Positions 15,756-23,673 of a DNA stretch of 32,125 nt are shown here, piece after piece. The first letter of the stretch is position 1. The number at the start of each line of letters is the position of its first letter. The stretch comes from Candidatus Celaenobacter antarcticus (GTDB lineage: Bacteria; Cloacimonadota; Cloacimonadia; JGIOTU-2), in contig JAVCDK010000052.1 of the NCBI GenBank assembly GCA_030765865.1, forward strand, positions 1 to 32,125. The letters run 5' to 3'. The translations under genes were made by a program, and so were the position numbers. The notes under the pieces were generated by a model. That model was not told the origin of the DNA. It saw nothing but the letters and a program-made list of their open reading frames with translations, and made no database searches.

Positions 15756-17942
15756 TTATTCTTCTGAAGGTTCCTCTTCTTTAGCTGCCTTCTTAATCTC
15801 AGATGCTTTTTCCTCTTTTTGTCGCCTATGATCTTTGATTTTCTCCAAATGATCCTGCACAAAAGCATTCACTTCTTCTTCATCTCTGCCAAAAAAATAC
15901 GTCTTGACGCTGAAGATCAATCTTCTATTCTCTTTATCAGCTTCAATCACTTTTACCGGGATCACTTCACTCTTATCAAATGCCAGCTCCGGCTCTTCCA
16001 ATCCGGGAATACCAAGATGCGAAGTTGGGATAAATCCTTCAATTTCCGAATCTTTATCTGCGAGCACAAGTGCCCCTTTGGAAATTATTTTGATCACCTC
16101 GATCTCATGTTCTGAGTTTATAGGGAAACGTTCTTCAATCTTCTCCCATGGATCATCGTGAAGCTGCTTTAGTCCAAGTGCAATCCTCTGCATGACCTTA
16201 TCAATAGAAAGCACGACAGCAGTTACTTCCTGTCCTTTTTTCAGTATTTCGCTGGGATGCATGATGCGCCTTGTCCAGGAGAGGTCAGAAATATGGATAA
16301 GCCCATCTATATCTTTTTCGACTTCCATAAAAGCGCCGAAATTTGTAATATTTTTAATCTTGCCTGTTACAGTTGATCCGACAGGATGCGTCACACCAAT
16401 AGTCAACCAAGGATTGGGTTCAACCTGCTTTAATCCAAGAGAAATGCGGTGCTCTTCCTTATCAACATTGAGCACGATAGCATTGACGGCATCAGCAACC
16501 TTCAGTATCTGCTTTGGGTGAGTGATTTGCTTTGTCCATGACATTTCAGAAATATGGATCAAGCCCTCAACACCTTTTTCAAGCTCCACGAAAGCTCCAT
16601 AGTTTGTGATGTTCGTCACTTTGCCTTCAACCTTTGAACCTTCGGGATATTTTATCTCAATATTTTTCCATGGGTGAGGAACAAGTTGCTTGAGACCCAA
16701 AGAAACTTTTTCACTATCCTTATTAAAATCAAGGACTTTAATTTTTATTTTATCTCCAATATTCAACATATCAGACGGATGTGTTATATGTCCCCATGAC
16801 ATGTCTGAAATGTGAAGCAAACCATCAATTCCACCAAGATCGACAAAAACACCATACTCCATGATATTTTTTACAATACCGTCAATTTCTGCATCTATAT
16901 GAAGCTTCTTCATGAGATCTTCTTTTTTCTTTTCGAATTCTTCTTCAATCACGATTTTTCTGGAGATTACGATATTTTCTTTTTCGCGGTTATAATTAAT
17001 GATCCTGAAATCCAGTTCTTTACCAACAAAATGATCGAGATTGGGTAAAGTTTTTGTGGAGACTTGAGAGGCTGGAAGAAATGTATTTATACCCTTAACA
17101 TCAACAATGAGTCCACCTTTTACTCTTTTAACAACAGTACCTGTTACAATTTCAGCAGTCTTTGATTTTTCTTCAAGCTCCTTCCATGTTTTTTGAATGT
17201 CTGCTCTTTTCTTTGAGAGGAAGGGTCTGCCGTTTCTGCCCTCGCGATTGATGATATACACAAAGACTTTATCACCGACATTGACCTCCCCATTCTCATC
17301 AAATTCACTAATGGGCACAACACCCTCTGCTTTAAAACCAATATCAATTAATACTTCTGTCTGATCAACTCGAATAATATTACCTTCAACAATATTTCCC
17401 GAACGAACAGTCTCCATTGTCTCTTCGTACATCTTGATTTGATTCTCAAGAGATGTCATGTCCTCAGTTTTTACCTCTTCCTTTTTTTTCTTAGATTTTT
17501 TTTCTTTCTTCTCTTCTTTTTTAATCTCAGGCTCGGGAACTACTGGTTCTGATTGTTCTTTTACATCTTTGGATTTTTCTTCAGCTTCGGCCGGAACTTC
17601 TTCACTAATTTCCTCTTCAACAACGACTTCTGGAACATCTTCGGGTTTTTCATCTTTGGGAGTTTCTTCCGGTTCTTCGGGTTTGTCTGGTTCTTCTTTA
17701 GCAACTTCCTCTTGAACTTGTTCAATAGAAACTTCTTCTACTTCAACAGTTTCCACAACCTCTTCATCTACTTCCTCAGTAATTTCGTCTTTCTTTTTCT
17801 CCTCAACCGTCTCTTCTTTTACCTCTTCTTTGATTTCTTCTTTTCCTACAGTTTCTTCAACTGCTTTTGTTTTGTTTTCTTCTTTTTTTTCTACCTTAGA
17901 AATTTCTTCTTCCTTAGTTTTAGCTTGTACGTTATCAGCCAT
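15756..17942 (-). CDS. rpsA: 30S ribosomal protein S1 with long acidic N-terminal extension
   Basis: The 728-residue product contains six S1 (OB-fold RNA-binding) domains at about 184-246, 263-330, 349-418, 435-505, 521-592 and 608-680. Domains 3-5 show the canonical G.F(V/M)......GL(I/L)HIS pattern. S1 helps mRNA bind the 30S subunit. Unlike the ~560-residue E. coli protein, it begins with about 160 residues of low-complexity Glu/Lys/Val/Pro sequence, acidic to about residue 140 and then Lys-rich (141-155); the C-terminus is also Lys/Glu-rich. The Shine-Dalgarno GGAGG is excellent, but lies in a hairpin. It is the last gene of cmk-plsC-ispH-rpsA, 54 bp after ispH, a cluster order known from many bacteria. 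Confidence 0.93.
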   Translation of the reverse strand: MADNVQAKTKEEEISKVEKKEENKTKAVEETVGKEEIKEEVKEETVEEKKKDEITEEVDEEVVETVEVEEVSIEQVQEEVAKEEPDKPEEPEETPKDEKPEDVPEVVVEEEISEEVPAEAEEKSKDVKEQSEPVVPEPEIKKEEKKEKKSKKKKEEVKTEDMTSLENQIKMYEETMETVRSGNIVEGNIIRVDQTEVLIDIGFKAEGVVPISEFDENGEVNVGDKVFVYIINREGRNGRPFLSKKRADIQKTWKELEEKSKTAEIVTGTVVKRVKGGLIVDVKGINTFLPASQVSTKTLPNLDHFVGKELDFRIINYNREKENIVISRKIVIEEEFEKKKEDLMKKLHIDAEIDGIVKNIMEYGVFVDLGGIDGLLHISDMSWGHITHPSDMLNIGDKIKIKVLDFNKDSEKVSLGLKQLVPHPWKNIEIKYPEGSKVEGKVTNITNYGAFVELEKGVEGLIHISEMSWTKQITHPKQILKVADAVNAIVLNVDKEEHRISLGLKQVEPNPWLTIGVTHPVGSTVTGKIKNITNFGAFMEVEKDIDGLIHISDLSWTRRIMHPSEILKKGQEVTAVVLSIDKVMQRIALGLKQLHDDPWEKIEERFPINSEHEIEVIKIISKGALVLADKDSEIEGFIPTSHLGIPGLEEPELAFDKSEVIPVKVIEADKENRRLIFSVKTYFFGRDEEEVNAFVQDHLEKIKDHRRQKEEKASEIKKAAKEEEPSEE

Positions 17943-17944
17943 TT

Positions 17945-17962
17945 TTCCTCCACGATGAGGAA
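17945..17962 (-). promoter_or_regulatory. Hairpin sequestering the rpsA ribosome binding site
   Basis: In the 54-nt ispH-rpsA spacer, TTCCTC-ATCGTG-GAGGAA (minus-strand reading) forms a 6-bp stem whose 3' arm is the Shine-Dalgarno of rpsA, two nt before the ATG. Translation would need this stem to open, which is compatible with translational autoregulation as known for E. coli rpsA. The regulatory role is inferred. Confidence 0.5.
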
Positions 17963-17996
17963 GCCTACTTTGTAAGTTTGCAACAAATAGACCCTC

Positions 17997-18839
17997 TTAT
18001 TTCGTTTCATTGATTTTTTTTATTTTTTCTTTCACACTGTTTATTATCCAATTAGGTGTCGAAGCACCTGCAGTGACTCCAACATTGTCAACATTCTTAA
18101 ACCACACATTTTTCAACTCATCTTCTGTTTCGATATGAAATGTCCTGCAACCTTCTGCACGAGCTATCTCTGCAAGGCGTGTCGTATTTGCGCTATTTTT
18201 CCCGCCAATGACGATCATGATGTCAACTTTCTGTGCTAAATTTCTTGTAGATTCCTGCCGAAGTATGGTCGCATTACATATTGTTTTCACCACATGCAGC
18301 TCTTCACAGAGATTAATAAGCTTCTTCGCGAGACGCTCGAACTTCTCTTCACTTTGAGTGGTTTGTGCAATCAGGGCGACTTTTCCCTTTGTGGGTTTTG
18401 GAAATTCTATATCAGGATTTGTAACCACAACTGCCGAATCATCAATATAGCTGAGCAATGCTTCAACCTCAGGATGATTAATTTCCCCAAGAATATATAA
18501 TTGATATCCATCTCCAGTTAATTTCTGAGCGTATTCCTGAGCTTTCTTTACAAATGGGCAGGTCGCATCTACAATATTCTTACCTTGTTCTATAAGTTTT
18601 TTATAATTATCAGCAGTTATTCCATGGGAACGAATTATAATTGTTTCTTCAGATATATCATTTATATCATCAACAGACTGGATCCCCTTTTTTTTCAATA
18701 ATTCGACCATCTGCGGATTATGTATTATTGGACCAAAGGTAACTGTTTTATTGTGATTTTGAGCAGTTTCAGTTGCAATTTGTATCGCTCGTTTTACCCC
18801 AAAACAGAATCCCGAATGCTTGGCAGTCTCAATTTTCAT
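17997..18839 (-). CDS. ispH: 4-hydroxy-3-methylbut-2-enyl diphosphate reductase
   Basis: The 280-residue cytoplasmic enzyme performs the last step of the MEP pathway, reducing HMBPP to IPP and DMAPP, the isoprenoid precursors. The three iron-sulfur ligands are present: C12 (SGFCFGVKRA), C94 (DATCPFV) and C188 (TICNAT). Substrate residues also match: H40 (IIHNPQ), H122 and E124 (INHPEVE) and T161 (AQTTQ). It is a little shorter than the 316-residue E. coli enzyme. Its start overlaps the end of plsC by 11 bp, and it precedes rpsA in the operon. Confidence 0.96.
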   Translation of the reverse strand: MKIETAKHSGFCFGVKRAIQIATETAQNHNKTVTFGPIIHNPQMVELLKKKGIQSVDDINDISEETIIIRSHGITADNYKKLIEQGKNIVDATCPFVKKAQEYAQKLTGDGYQLYILGEINHPEVEALLSYIDDSAVVVTNPDIEFPKPTKGKVALIAQTTQSEEKFERLAKKLINLCEELHVVKTICNATILRQESTRNLAQKVDIMIVIGGKNSANTTRLAEIARAEGCRTFHIETEDELKNVWFKNVDNVGVTAGASTPNWIINSVKEKIKKINETK

Positions 18840-19422
18840 CTGATGTACCGTTGATCCTGTTTAAAATAATAGTTGCTAACTGTCTATATTCACCCTCTTT
18901 AACCCTGGATTTATATTCATCTGCATAAAGGGGTTTCCTGAATATAAAATAAAGATTCTTCTTCCTAAAAAAACAAGCCCAAAGATCATTAGCATTTTCA
19001 ATATGAACTGGATAAATGGGCGCATTGGTTTCCCATGCAAGCTTTGCAATACCGGGTTTTGCAGTGAACGACTTCCTGCTTCCTTCAGGAAAGATCATGA
19101 TATTATTTTTATCTTCTAAAAGCTTAATAAATTTCTGAATCGTACCGCGAGTAAAGCCAGCACGACGAACGGGGATTGCGTTTAAATAACCGATCAGCGC
19201 TCCAAATATTTTATTTTTAAAAAGTTCTGATTTTGCCATGAAATAGCATTCAAATGGAAAAATCGACGCAAGAAAAGCTGGATCTAAAGCACTTTGATGA
19301 TTCGCACAGATGATGCACCCTTTCTTGAAGCGGATCTCTTTCATTCCCGTGATCTTAAGATTCCAAAGAAAGTGCATTAGTGTTTTGACAAATGTAATAG
19401 TAAGTCTATAAAAAAATTTCAT
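18829..19422 (-). CDS. plsC: 1-acyl-glycerol-3-phosphate acyltransferase (PlsC family)
   Basis: The 197-residue protein has the glycerophosphate acyltransferase motifs: NHQSALD (HX4D; H42, D47), a later GYLNAIPVRR block (about 78-87) and FPEGSR (111-116). It would transfer an acyl chain to lysophosphatidic acid at the inner membrane in phospholipid synthesis. A hydrophobic N-terminal helix (about 7-20) could hold it on the membrane. The start overlaps the cmk stop by 4 bp (ATGA), and the end overlaps ispH by 11 bp. Another acyl acceptor within the family cannot be excluded. Confidence 0.92.
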   Translation of the reverse strand: MKFFYRLTITFVKTLMHFLWNLKITGMKEIRFKKGCIICANHQSALDPAFLASIFPFECYFMAKSELFKNKIFGALIGYLNAIPVRRAGFTRGTIQKFIKLLEDKNNIMIFPEGSRKSFTAKPGIAKLAWETNAPIYPVHIENANDLWACFFRKKNLYFIFRKPLYADEYKSRVKEGEYRQLATIILNRINGTSDEN

Positions 19423-20096
19423 TTTTTAATTAAGCCAAAAATTTTATTGACCTGCTGTTGAATACTCAGGTTAGTTGTGTCTATCTCGATTGCATCCTCA
19501 GCTTTTTTGAGGGGAGCAATTTTTCTTGTGCTATCTCTTTTATCACGAAATGCAAGTTCCTCTTTGATCTCAATAAGCGTTTTCTTGCCAAGTCCTTTAT
19601 TTTGATTCTCTGTCCAGCGGCGTTTTGCGCGCTCTTCAATTGATGCGACAAGGAAAAATTTAAAATCTGCATTAGGAAATACAACCGTACCGATATCTCG
19701 CCCATCCATCACAATTGACTGTTTTTCCGACATTTTTCTTTGCAACTCGACCATTCGCTTTCTAATTAAACCTTCGGCTGCAATAGTTGATGAATAGTTT
19801 GTTATTTCCGGTTCCCGTATCTTTTTAGAAACATCTACGCCATTAAGAATGATCGTATTTTCACTCCTGTCACGCGAAGGCACTATTTCAATACTAATTC
19901 CTAACAAGGCTTTTCTCAGTAATTTTTTATCATCAAAATCTATTTCGTTCTGCAACAAAAATAGTGCAACTGCACGATACATTGCTCCTGAATCCACATA
20001 AATACAATTCAACTTTTTTGCGAGCTGCTTTGCAGTAGTGCTTTTCCCTGAACTTGCAGGACCATCAATTGCCACAATTATTTTTTTCATTTTCAT
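19419..20096 (-). CDS. cmk: Cytidylate kinase
   Basis: The 225-residue enzyme phosphorylates CMP and dCMP. It has the P-loop GPASSGKST (12-20), the following VDSGAMYRA block (34-42) that binds the nucleotide, MDGRDIGTVVFPNAD, and the lid region around RAKRRWTE. It is first in the cmk-plsC-ispH-rpsA operon. The frame starts MKMKK, so the second Met (two codons later) could be the real start; neither has a clear Shine-Dalgarno. Confidence 0.95.
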   Translation of the reverse strand: MKMKKIIVAIDGPASSGKSTTAKQLAKKLNCIYVDSGAMYRAVALFLLQNEIDFDDKKLLRKALLGISIEIVPSRDRSENTIILNGVDVSKKIREPEITNYSSTIAAEGLIRKRMVELQRKMSEKQSIVMDGRDIGTVVFPNADFKFFLVASIEERAKRRWTENQNKGLGKKTLIEIKEELAFRDKRDSTRKIAPLKKAEDAIEIDTTNLSIQQQVNKIFGLIKK

Positions 20097-20166
20097 ATAT
20101 AGTTTGGCATAAAATCAAATAGGATACATTTTCGTCAATTTTTAACGCTTCTGAAGTTCAAAATAA

Positions 20167-20196
20167 TTGACACAAAATTGGAGGGGGTCGGTAAAT
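20167..20196 (+). promoter_or_regulatory. Putative promoter of the wecA-like operon
   Basis: In the 127-bp divergent spacer, a perfect TTGACA (20167-20172) is followed after 18 nt by GTAAAT (20191-20196), a weak -10. It lies about 30 nt before the start codon and contains an unusual G5 run between the boxes. Confidence 0.3.
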
Positions 20197-20223
20197 CAAA
20201 ACAATAAATTTTGAAAAGATATA

Positions 20224-21279
20224 ATGAATCATTTTATAATATTTGCAATATCCTTCGTATCAGTTTTTTTGCTGACCTTTCTAGTCAGAAGAGTTGCGGT
20301 CGAGCTCAATTTTATTGATAAGCCGGAAGAAAGAAAATTTCATAAAACCCCGACTCCGCTCATGGGTGGGCTTGCAATATTAATTGGAATGATTTGCACT
20401 TTTTTCCTTTCATTCTTTATTTGTATAAACCTGATACCACCTGTTCAAAATGTTCTTTATTTTTTCATTGGACTCTTCCTGGTTTGCGTTCTTGGTCTAT
20501 GGGATGACTTTCGTGGCATGACTCCCTATGTTAAATTTTCTGCACAATTTATAATAGCTCTAATCCTGATAATTGGAAACGATTATACCACACTGGTCGG
20601 TCCATGGTTTGTAACTGTGCCGATTTTAGTTACTTGGATGGTTGGCTTGATGAATGCGCTGAATTTCCTTGATAATATGGATGGAATCACTGCGGGATTA
20701 GCTTCGATACTTGGCTTGGGATTTTTTGCTTTGGGTATTCTCACAAGCAATCATTTCATCTCTTTAATTTCAGTAATATTTATTGGAGCAACATTGGGAT
20801 TCCTTCTACATAATTTCCATCCTGCAAAGATATTTCTCGGTGATGCCGGAAGTATGCTTATTGGATACACACTGTCTTCCCTTGGTATCGTTTTGTTAAC
20901 CGAACTGCCAAAGAATTTCTCGCTATTCCTCCCAGTTCTCCTGCTTTCATATGCAATTTTTGACATCTCGTTGGTCAGCATCACTCGCAAAAGGGATGGA
21001 AGACGGGTATTTCAGGGAGGAAAGGATCATTCAACCCATAGAATTGGTACTGCAACTGGATCCGTGCGCGTAACCGCAGTCATGGTTTATTTAATAAATA
21101 TATTATTAGTGCTCATTACAGTTATTGTATACGAGACTTCCAGCCAGTGGGTTATTTTAATAACAACAGTTTTATTTGCACTTGTTTTCCTCTTTTTCGG
21201 AGGAAAGTTAGACCAAATACCAATATTGATATCACGAAATCAACTACGAATTAAACCTTCTCATGATAGTACGAAATAA
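20224..21279 (+). CDS. WecA/TagO-family undecaprenyl-phosphate sugar-1-phosphate transferase
   Basis: This 351-residue polytopic membrane protein (about ten or eleven hydrophobic segments) belongs to the polyprenyl-phosphate N-acetylhexosamine-1-phosphate transferases. Family motifs are LGLWDDFRG (D94, D95), NALNFLDNMDGITAG (144-158), KIFLGDAGS (202-210) and the last cytoplasmic loop GGKDHSTHR (265-273). WecA-type enzymes move GlcNAc-1-P or a related sugar phosphate from a UDP-sugar to undecaprenyl phosphate, starting O-antigen or other surface glycans. The short HSTHR form of the last motif argues against MraY. It opens the plus-strand envelope operon and overlaps the next gene by 17 bp. Confidence 0.92.
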   Translation: MNHFIIFAISFVSVFLLTFLVRRVAVELNFIDKPEERKFHKTPTPLMGGLAILIGMICTFFLSFFICINLIPPVQNVLYFFIGLFLVCVLGLWDDFRGMTPYVKFSAQFIIALILIIGNDYTTLVGPWFVTVPILVTWMVGLMNALNFLDNMDGITAGLASILGLGFFALGILTSNHFISLISVIFIGATLGFLLHNFHPAKIFLGDAGSMLIGYTLSSLGIVLLTELPKNFSLFLPVLLLSYAIFDISLVSITRKRDGRRVFQGGKDHSTHRIGTATGSVRVTAVMVYLINILLVLITVIVYETSSQWVILITTVLFALVFLFFGGKLDQIPILISRNQLRIKPSHDSTK

Positions 21280-22675
21280 ACATTTTTTCATATTAATTTT
21301 GATTGGAACTTTCCTTCTTTCCTGTACCAATCTTCCCTATAAGAAATCAGTAAAAATTCTCAAAGAAGGAAAATTTTCTGAAGCCGTTCAGGAGCTTGAT
21401 GCATATATTGAAACCTCAAAACACCCAGCATTTAAAGAAAAAGCAAAAGAACTTCGATCTCAAGCATATTATCAGCTTGGTTTGCAGGAATATAAAATAA
21501 CAAATTATTTTGAGGCATCTGAGTACTTTTTCCTCGCAAATTCATCTAAAGCGGACTCCCTTCTTGATAACTGTTATTTCGAAATAGCTCAAGTTGCATT
21601 GGATGATCTGGATTATCTCAAGGCATCCGATTATCTCTCCTTTATTATTTTTCATCTTCCGGAATCGGAAAAAATGCCGGAAGTACTGTATGCTCAAATC
21701 CTTATACAGATAAATTATTCTAAAGATATACATGCCGCGTATGTGACATACCAAATCTTACAAAATATATTTCAACCTTCTAACGCCTTTGCGCAAGCAA
21801 CAATAATCGTTAATTCGTTTATGCCTTTATTGATCGAGGAAGCACAGGTACAATGGGATAACGAATGGTATGCAGAAGCTTTGGATAAACTTTTTCTCTA
21901 CCTTGATTACCCCGCAGACTTCATTACAGAAATTAAAAATATGATTGGAAATGTTTACTATACATGGGCTGTTTCATTGCTTCATGATAGAGAGCTGGAT
22001 AATGTACAGACTTATCTCATTTATTCAGAAGAATATAATCCCGAACTTGCAGATCAGGTAAATGATAAATTAATTGAGCTCGCATCAATATACATTGCTC
22101 GCGGTGATAATCTTCTCTTGGAAAGAGATATTGACAACGCAATAAGTTCATATCAAAAAACTTTGGACATTATCAAAGAATATCAAGTTGCATATAACAA
22201 AATAGCTCGCGCTCAAGAATTTGCCCGTAGAATTGCTCAAGCAGCTCAGCTTGTTGAAGAAGGAGATGCACAATTTGATAATGCAGAATATACTGCAGCT
22301 TATGACTCGTACTCGGAGGCATATAAATTTGATAGTATCCCACAAATTTATGATAAAATCAACTTAGCTTACACCTGGACAAGAATTTCAAATGATCCTG
22401 AACAATATGCCATTGAAATAGTAAAACAGTACAACGATGGAATTATTCCTGACACAATTGATGATTTAGAAAGCACAGCACAAAATAATTATTCACGGCA
22501 GGATATCCGCATTACACCATGGCAGGTTTTCCAAACAGCTACCCGAAATAGTTATGAAATCCGTTATACTATTGTAATACCTGATAGAACCTATTTTCTC
22601 CGCTGGCTTGTGCGCCTGGAAACAGGAGAAGTGGTTCCTCTCAATGACGCAACAGACGAATTATTGGCATCATGA
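21263..22675 (+). CDS. TPR-repeat lipoprotein
   Basis: The 470-residue product has a lipoprotein signal (lipobox LLSC, C21). The body is helical, with tetratricopeptide-like pairs visible at, for instance, about 25-95 (ILKEGKFSEAVQELDAYI; GLQEYKITNYFEASEYFFLA), 280-310 (GDNLLLERDIDNAISSYQKT) and 335-365 (GDAQFDNAEYTAAYDSYSEA). The last ~75 residues are a different, strand-rich piece (RYTIVIPDRTYFLRWLVRLETGEVVPL). TPR lipoproteins usually scaffold envelope complexes. It overlaps the wecA-like gene by 17 bp and the next gene by 4 bp. Partner and exact function are unknown. Confidence 0.82.
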   Translation: MIVRNKHFFILILIGTFLLSCTNLPYKKSVKILKEGKFSEAVQELDAYIETSKHPAFKEKAKELRSQAYYQLGLQEYKITNYFEASEYFFLANSSKADSLLDNCYFEIAQVALDDLDYLKASDYLSFIIFHLPESEKMPEVLYAQILIQINYSKDIHAAYVTYQILQNIFQPSNAFAQATIIVNSFMPLLIEEAQVQWDNEWYAEALDKLFLYLDYPADFITEIKNMIGNVYYTWAVSLLHDRELDNVQTYLIYSEEYNPELADQVNDKLIELASIYIARGDNLLLERDIDNAISSYQKTLDIIKEYQVAYNKIARAQEFARRIAQAAQLVEEGDAQFDNAEYTAAYDSYSEAYKFDSIPQIYDKINLAYTWTRISNDPEQYAIEIVKQYNDGIIPDTIDDLESTAQNNYSRQDIRITPWQVFQTATRNSYEIRYTIVIPDRTYFLRWLVRLETGEVVPLNDATDELLAS

Positions 22676-23265
22676 AAAAAATATTGTTCATCATCATACT
22701 TTTTGCTCTTTCACTTCCACTTCATGCAAAAGAGCCAGGCGGATTTGATAGCGATGCTATCTTGCAAAAAAATATTAAATATGGCTGGGATAATGCAACC
22801 AATTGGGAAAACTCCAGAAAAGATCTGCAAGAAAATATGGCTGTTTTCAAGCAGTGGGATAACAAAAAACAATCCCATCTCACAAACTGCCTGAAATCAA
22901 TGATCGCGCCCGGATGGGGTCATTTTTCCACAGGAAATTATCTGAAAGGCGAGATTCTTTTAGGACTGCAAGTCTTATTAGCCGGGAGTGCCTATTATTT
23001 TTATAATCAATCACAAGACTATTACGATAAATATAAAAACGCTCATCAGATAGATGAGATCAATCAATACTATATAGATGCGAACTCCTCTTACCGGACA
23101 TCGGGTATTCTTGTCGGTTTGTGGATAATCGTATGGGGTTACACCGTACTGGATACGATCCAGTCAACAGAGAATTATAATCGCAACCTCTGGTTTACCT
23201 TGTATGATGAATACATGAACGGCAAGATATCTGTAACTGCTCAAGGCATACAAATACGTTTTTAG
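22672..23265 (+). CDS. DUF5683-type exported or membrane protein
   Basis: This 197-residue product has a signal peptide (cleavage likely after A19, LHA). The segment SMIAPGWGHFSTGNYLKG (76-93) followed by two hydrophobic segments (about 94-112 and 143-161) matches the DUF5683 pattern PGxGxxYxGxxxKG seen in FCB-group bacteria. The function is unknown. It overlaps the TPR lipoprotein gene by 4 bp (ATGA), suggesting coupled translation and a shared envelope role. Confidence 0.75.
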   Translation: MKKILFIIILFALSLPLHAKEPGGFDSDAILQKNIKYGWDNATNWENSRKDLQENMAVFKQWDNKKQSHLTNCLKSMIAPGWGHFSTGNYLKGEILLGLQVLLAGSAYYFYNQSQDYYDKYKNAHQIDEINQYYIDANSSYRTSGILVGLWIIVWGYTVLDTIQSTENYNRNLWFTLYDEYMNGKISVTAQGIQIRF

Positions 23266-23270
23266 TAATT

Positions 23271-23672
23271 ATGAAAAAGTATTTAATATATTTTATCCTA
23301 CTTGCGCTATCCGCTACCTTGATCCTATCCTGTTCTCTTAGCAGGAATAATCCCCTGGATCCGATTGGAAATCCGGATGTTTTTGCACCACCGGTTGTTC
23401 AGATCGATACACTGAACACAAGCCCTGACCTTATCAAATGGTATGTAGCAGTGACCAAAGAGGATAGTCTAGCCGACGGATATTACATTTATGCCGCTTT
23501 CCAAGATAATTATTTCGGGACTTATGACCGGGTGGGAAAAAATATAAGCGCCTTTGACACAACCTTTTCAAAGGATATCGTAAGTCATGATTACGTGTGG
23601 TTCAAAATCACATCCTACAATATTTTCGAAAGCGATACATTAGAAGGAAAATTTTCGCAAATCACTCAATAA
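23271..23672 (+). CDS. Small NPLDP-type lipoprotein
   Basis: The 133-residue product has a lipoprotein signal (ILSC, C21) and then SLSRNNPLDPIGNPD, the short N-terminal motif common in FCB-group lipoproteins. The rest (about 40-130) has alternating strands (WYVAVTKEDSLADGYYIYAA; YVWFKITSYNIFESDT), suggesting one fibronectin type III-like domain. Function unknown. It lies 5 bp after the DUF5683-type gene and directly before the helicase. Confidence 0.75.
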   Translation: MKKYLIYFILLALSATLILSCSLSRNNPLDPIGNPDVFAPPVVQIDTLNTSPDLIKWYVAVTKEDSLADGYYIYAAFQDNYFGTYDRVGKNISAFDTTFSKDIVSHDYVWFKITSYNIFESDTLEGKFSQITQ

Positions 23673-23673
23673 T

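Noticed and set aside
17553-17975. 140-codon Phe-rich frame on the plus strand
   Set aside because: It is the antisense of the Glu/Lys-rich tail of ribosomal protein S1; GAA/GAG and AAA codons read back as TTC/CTC/TTT.
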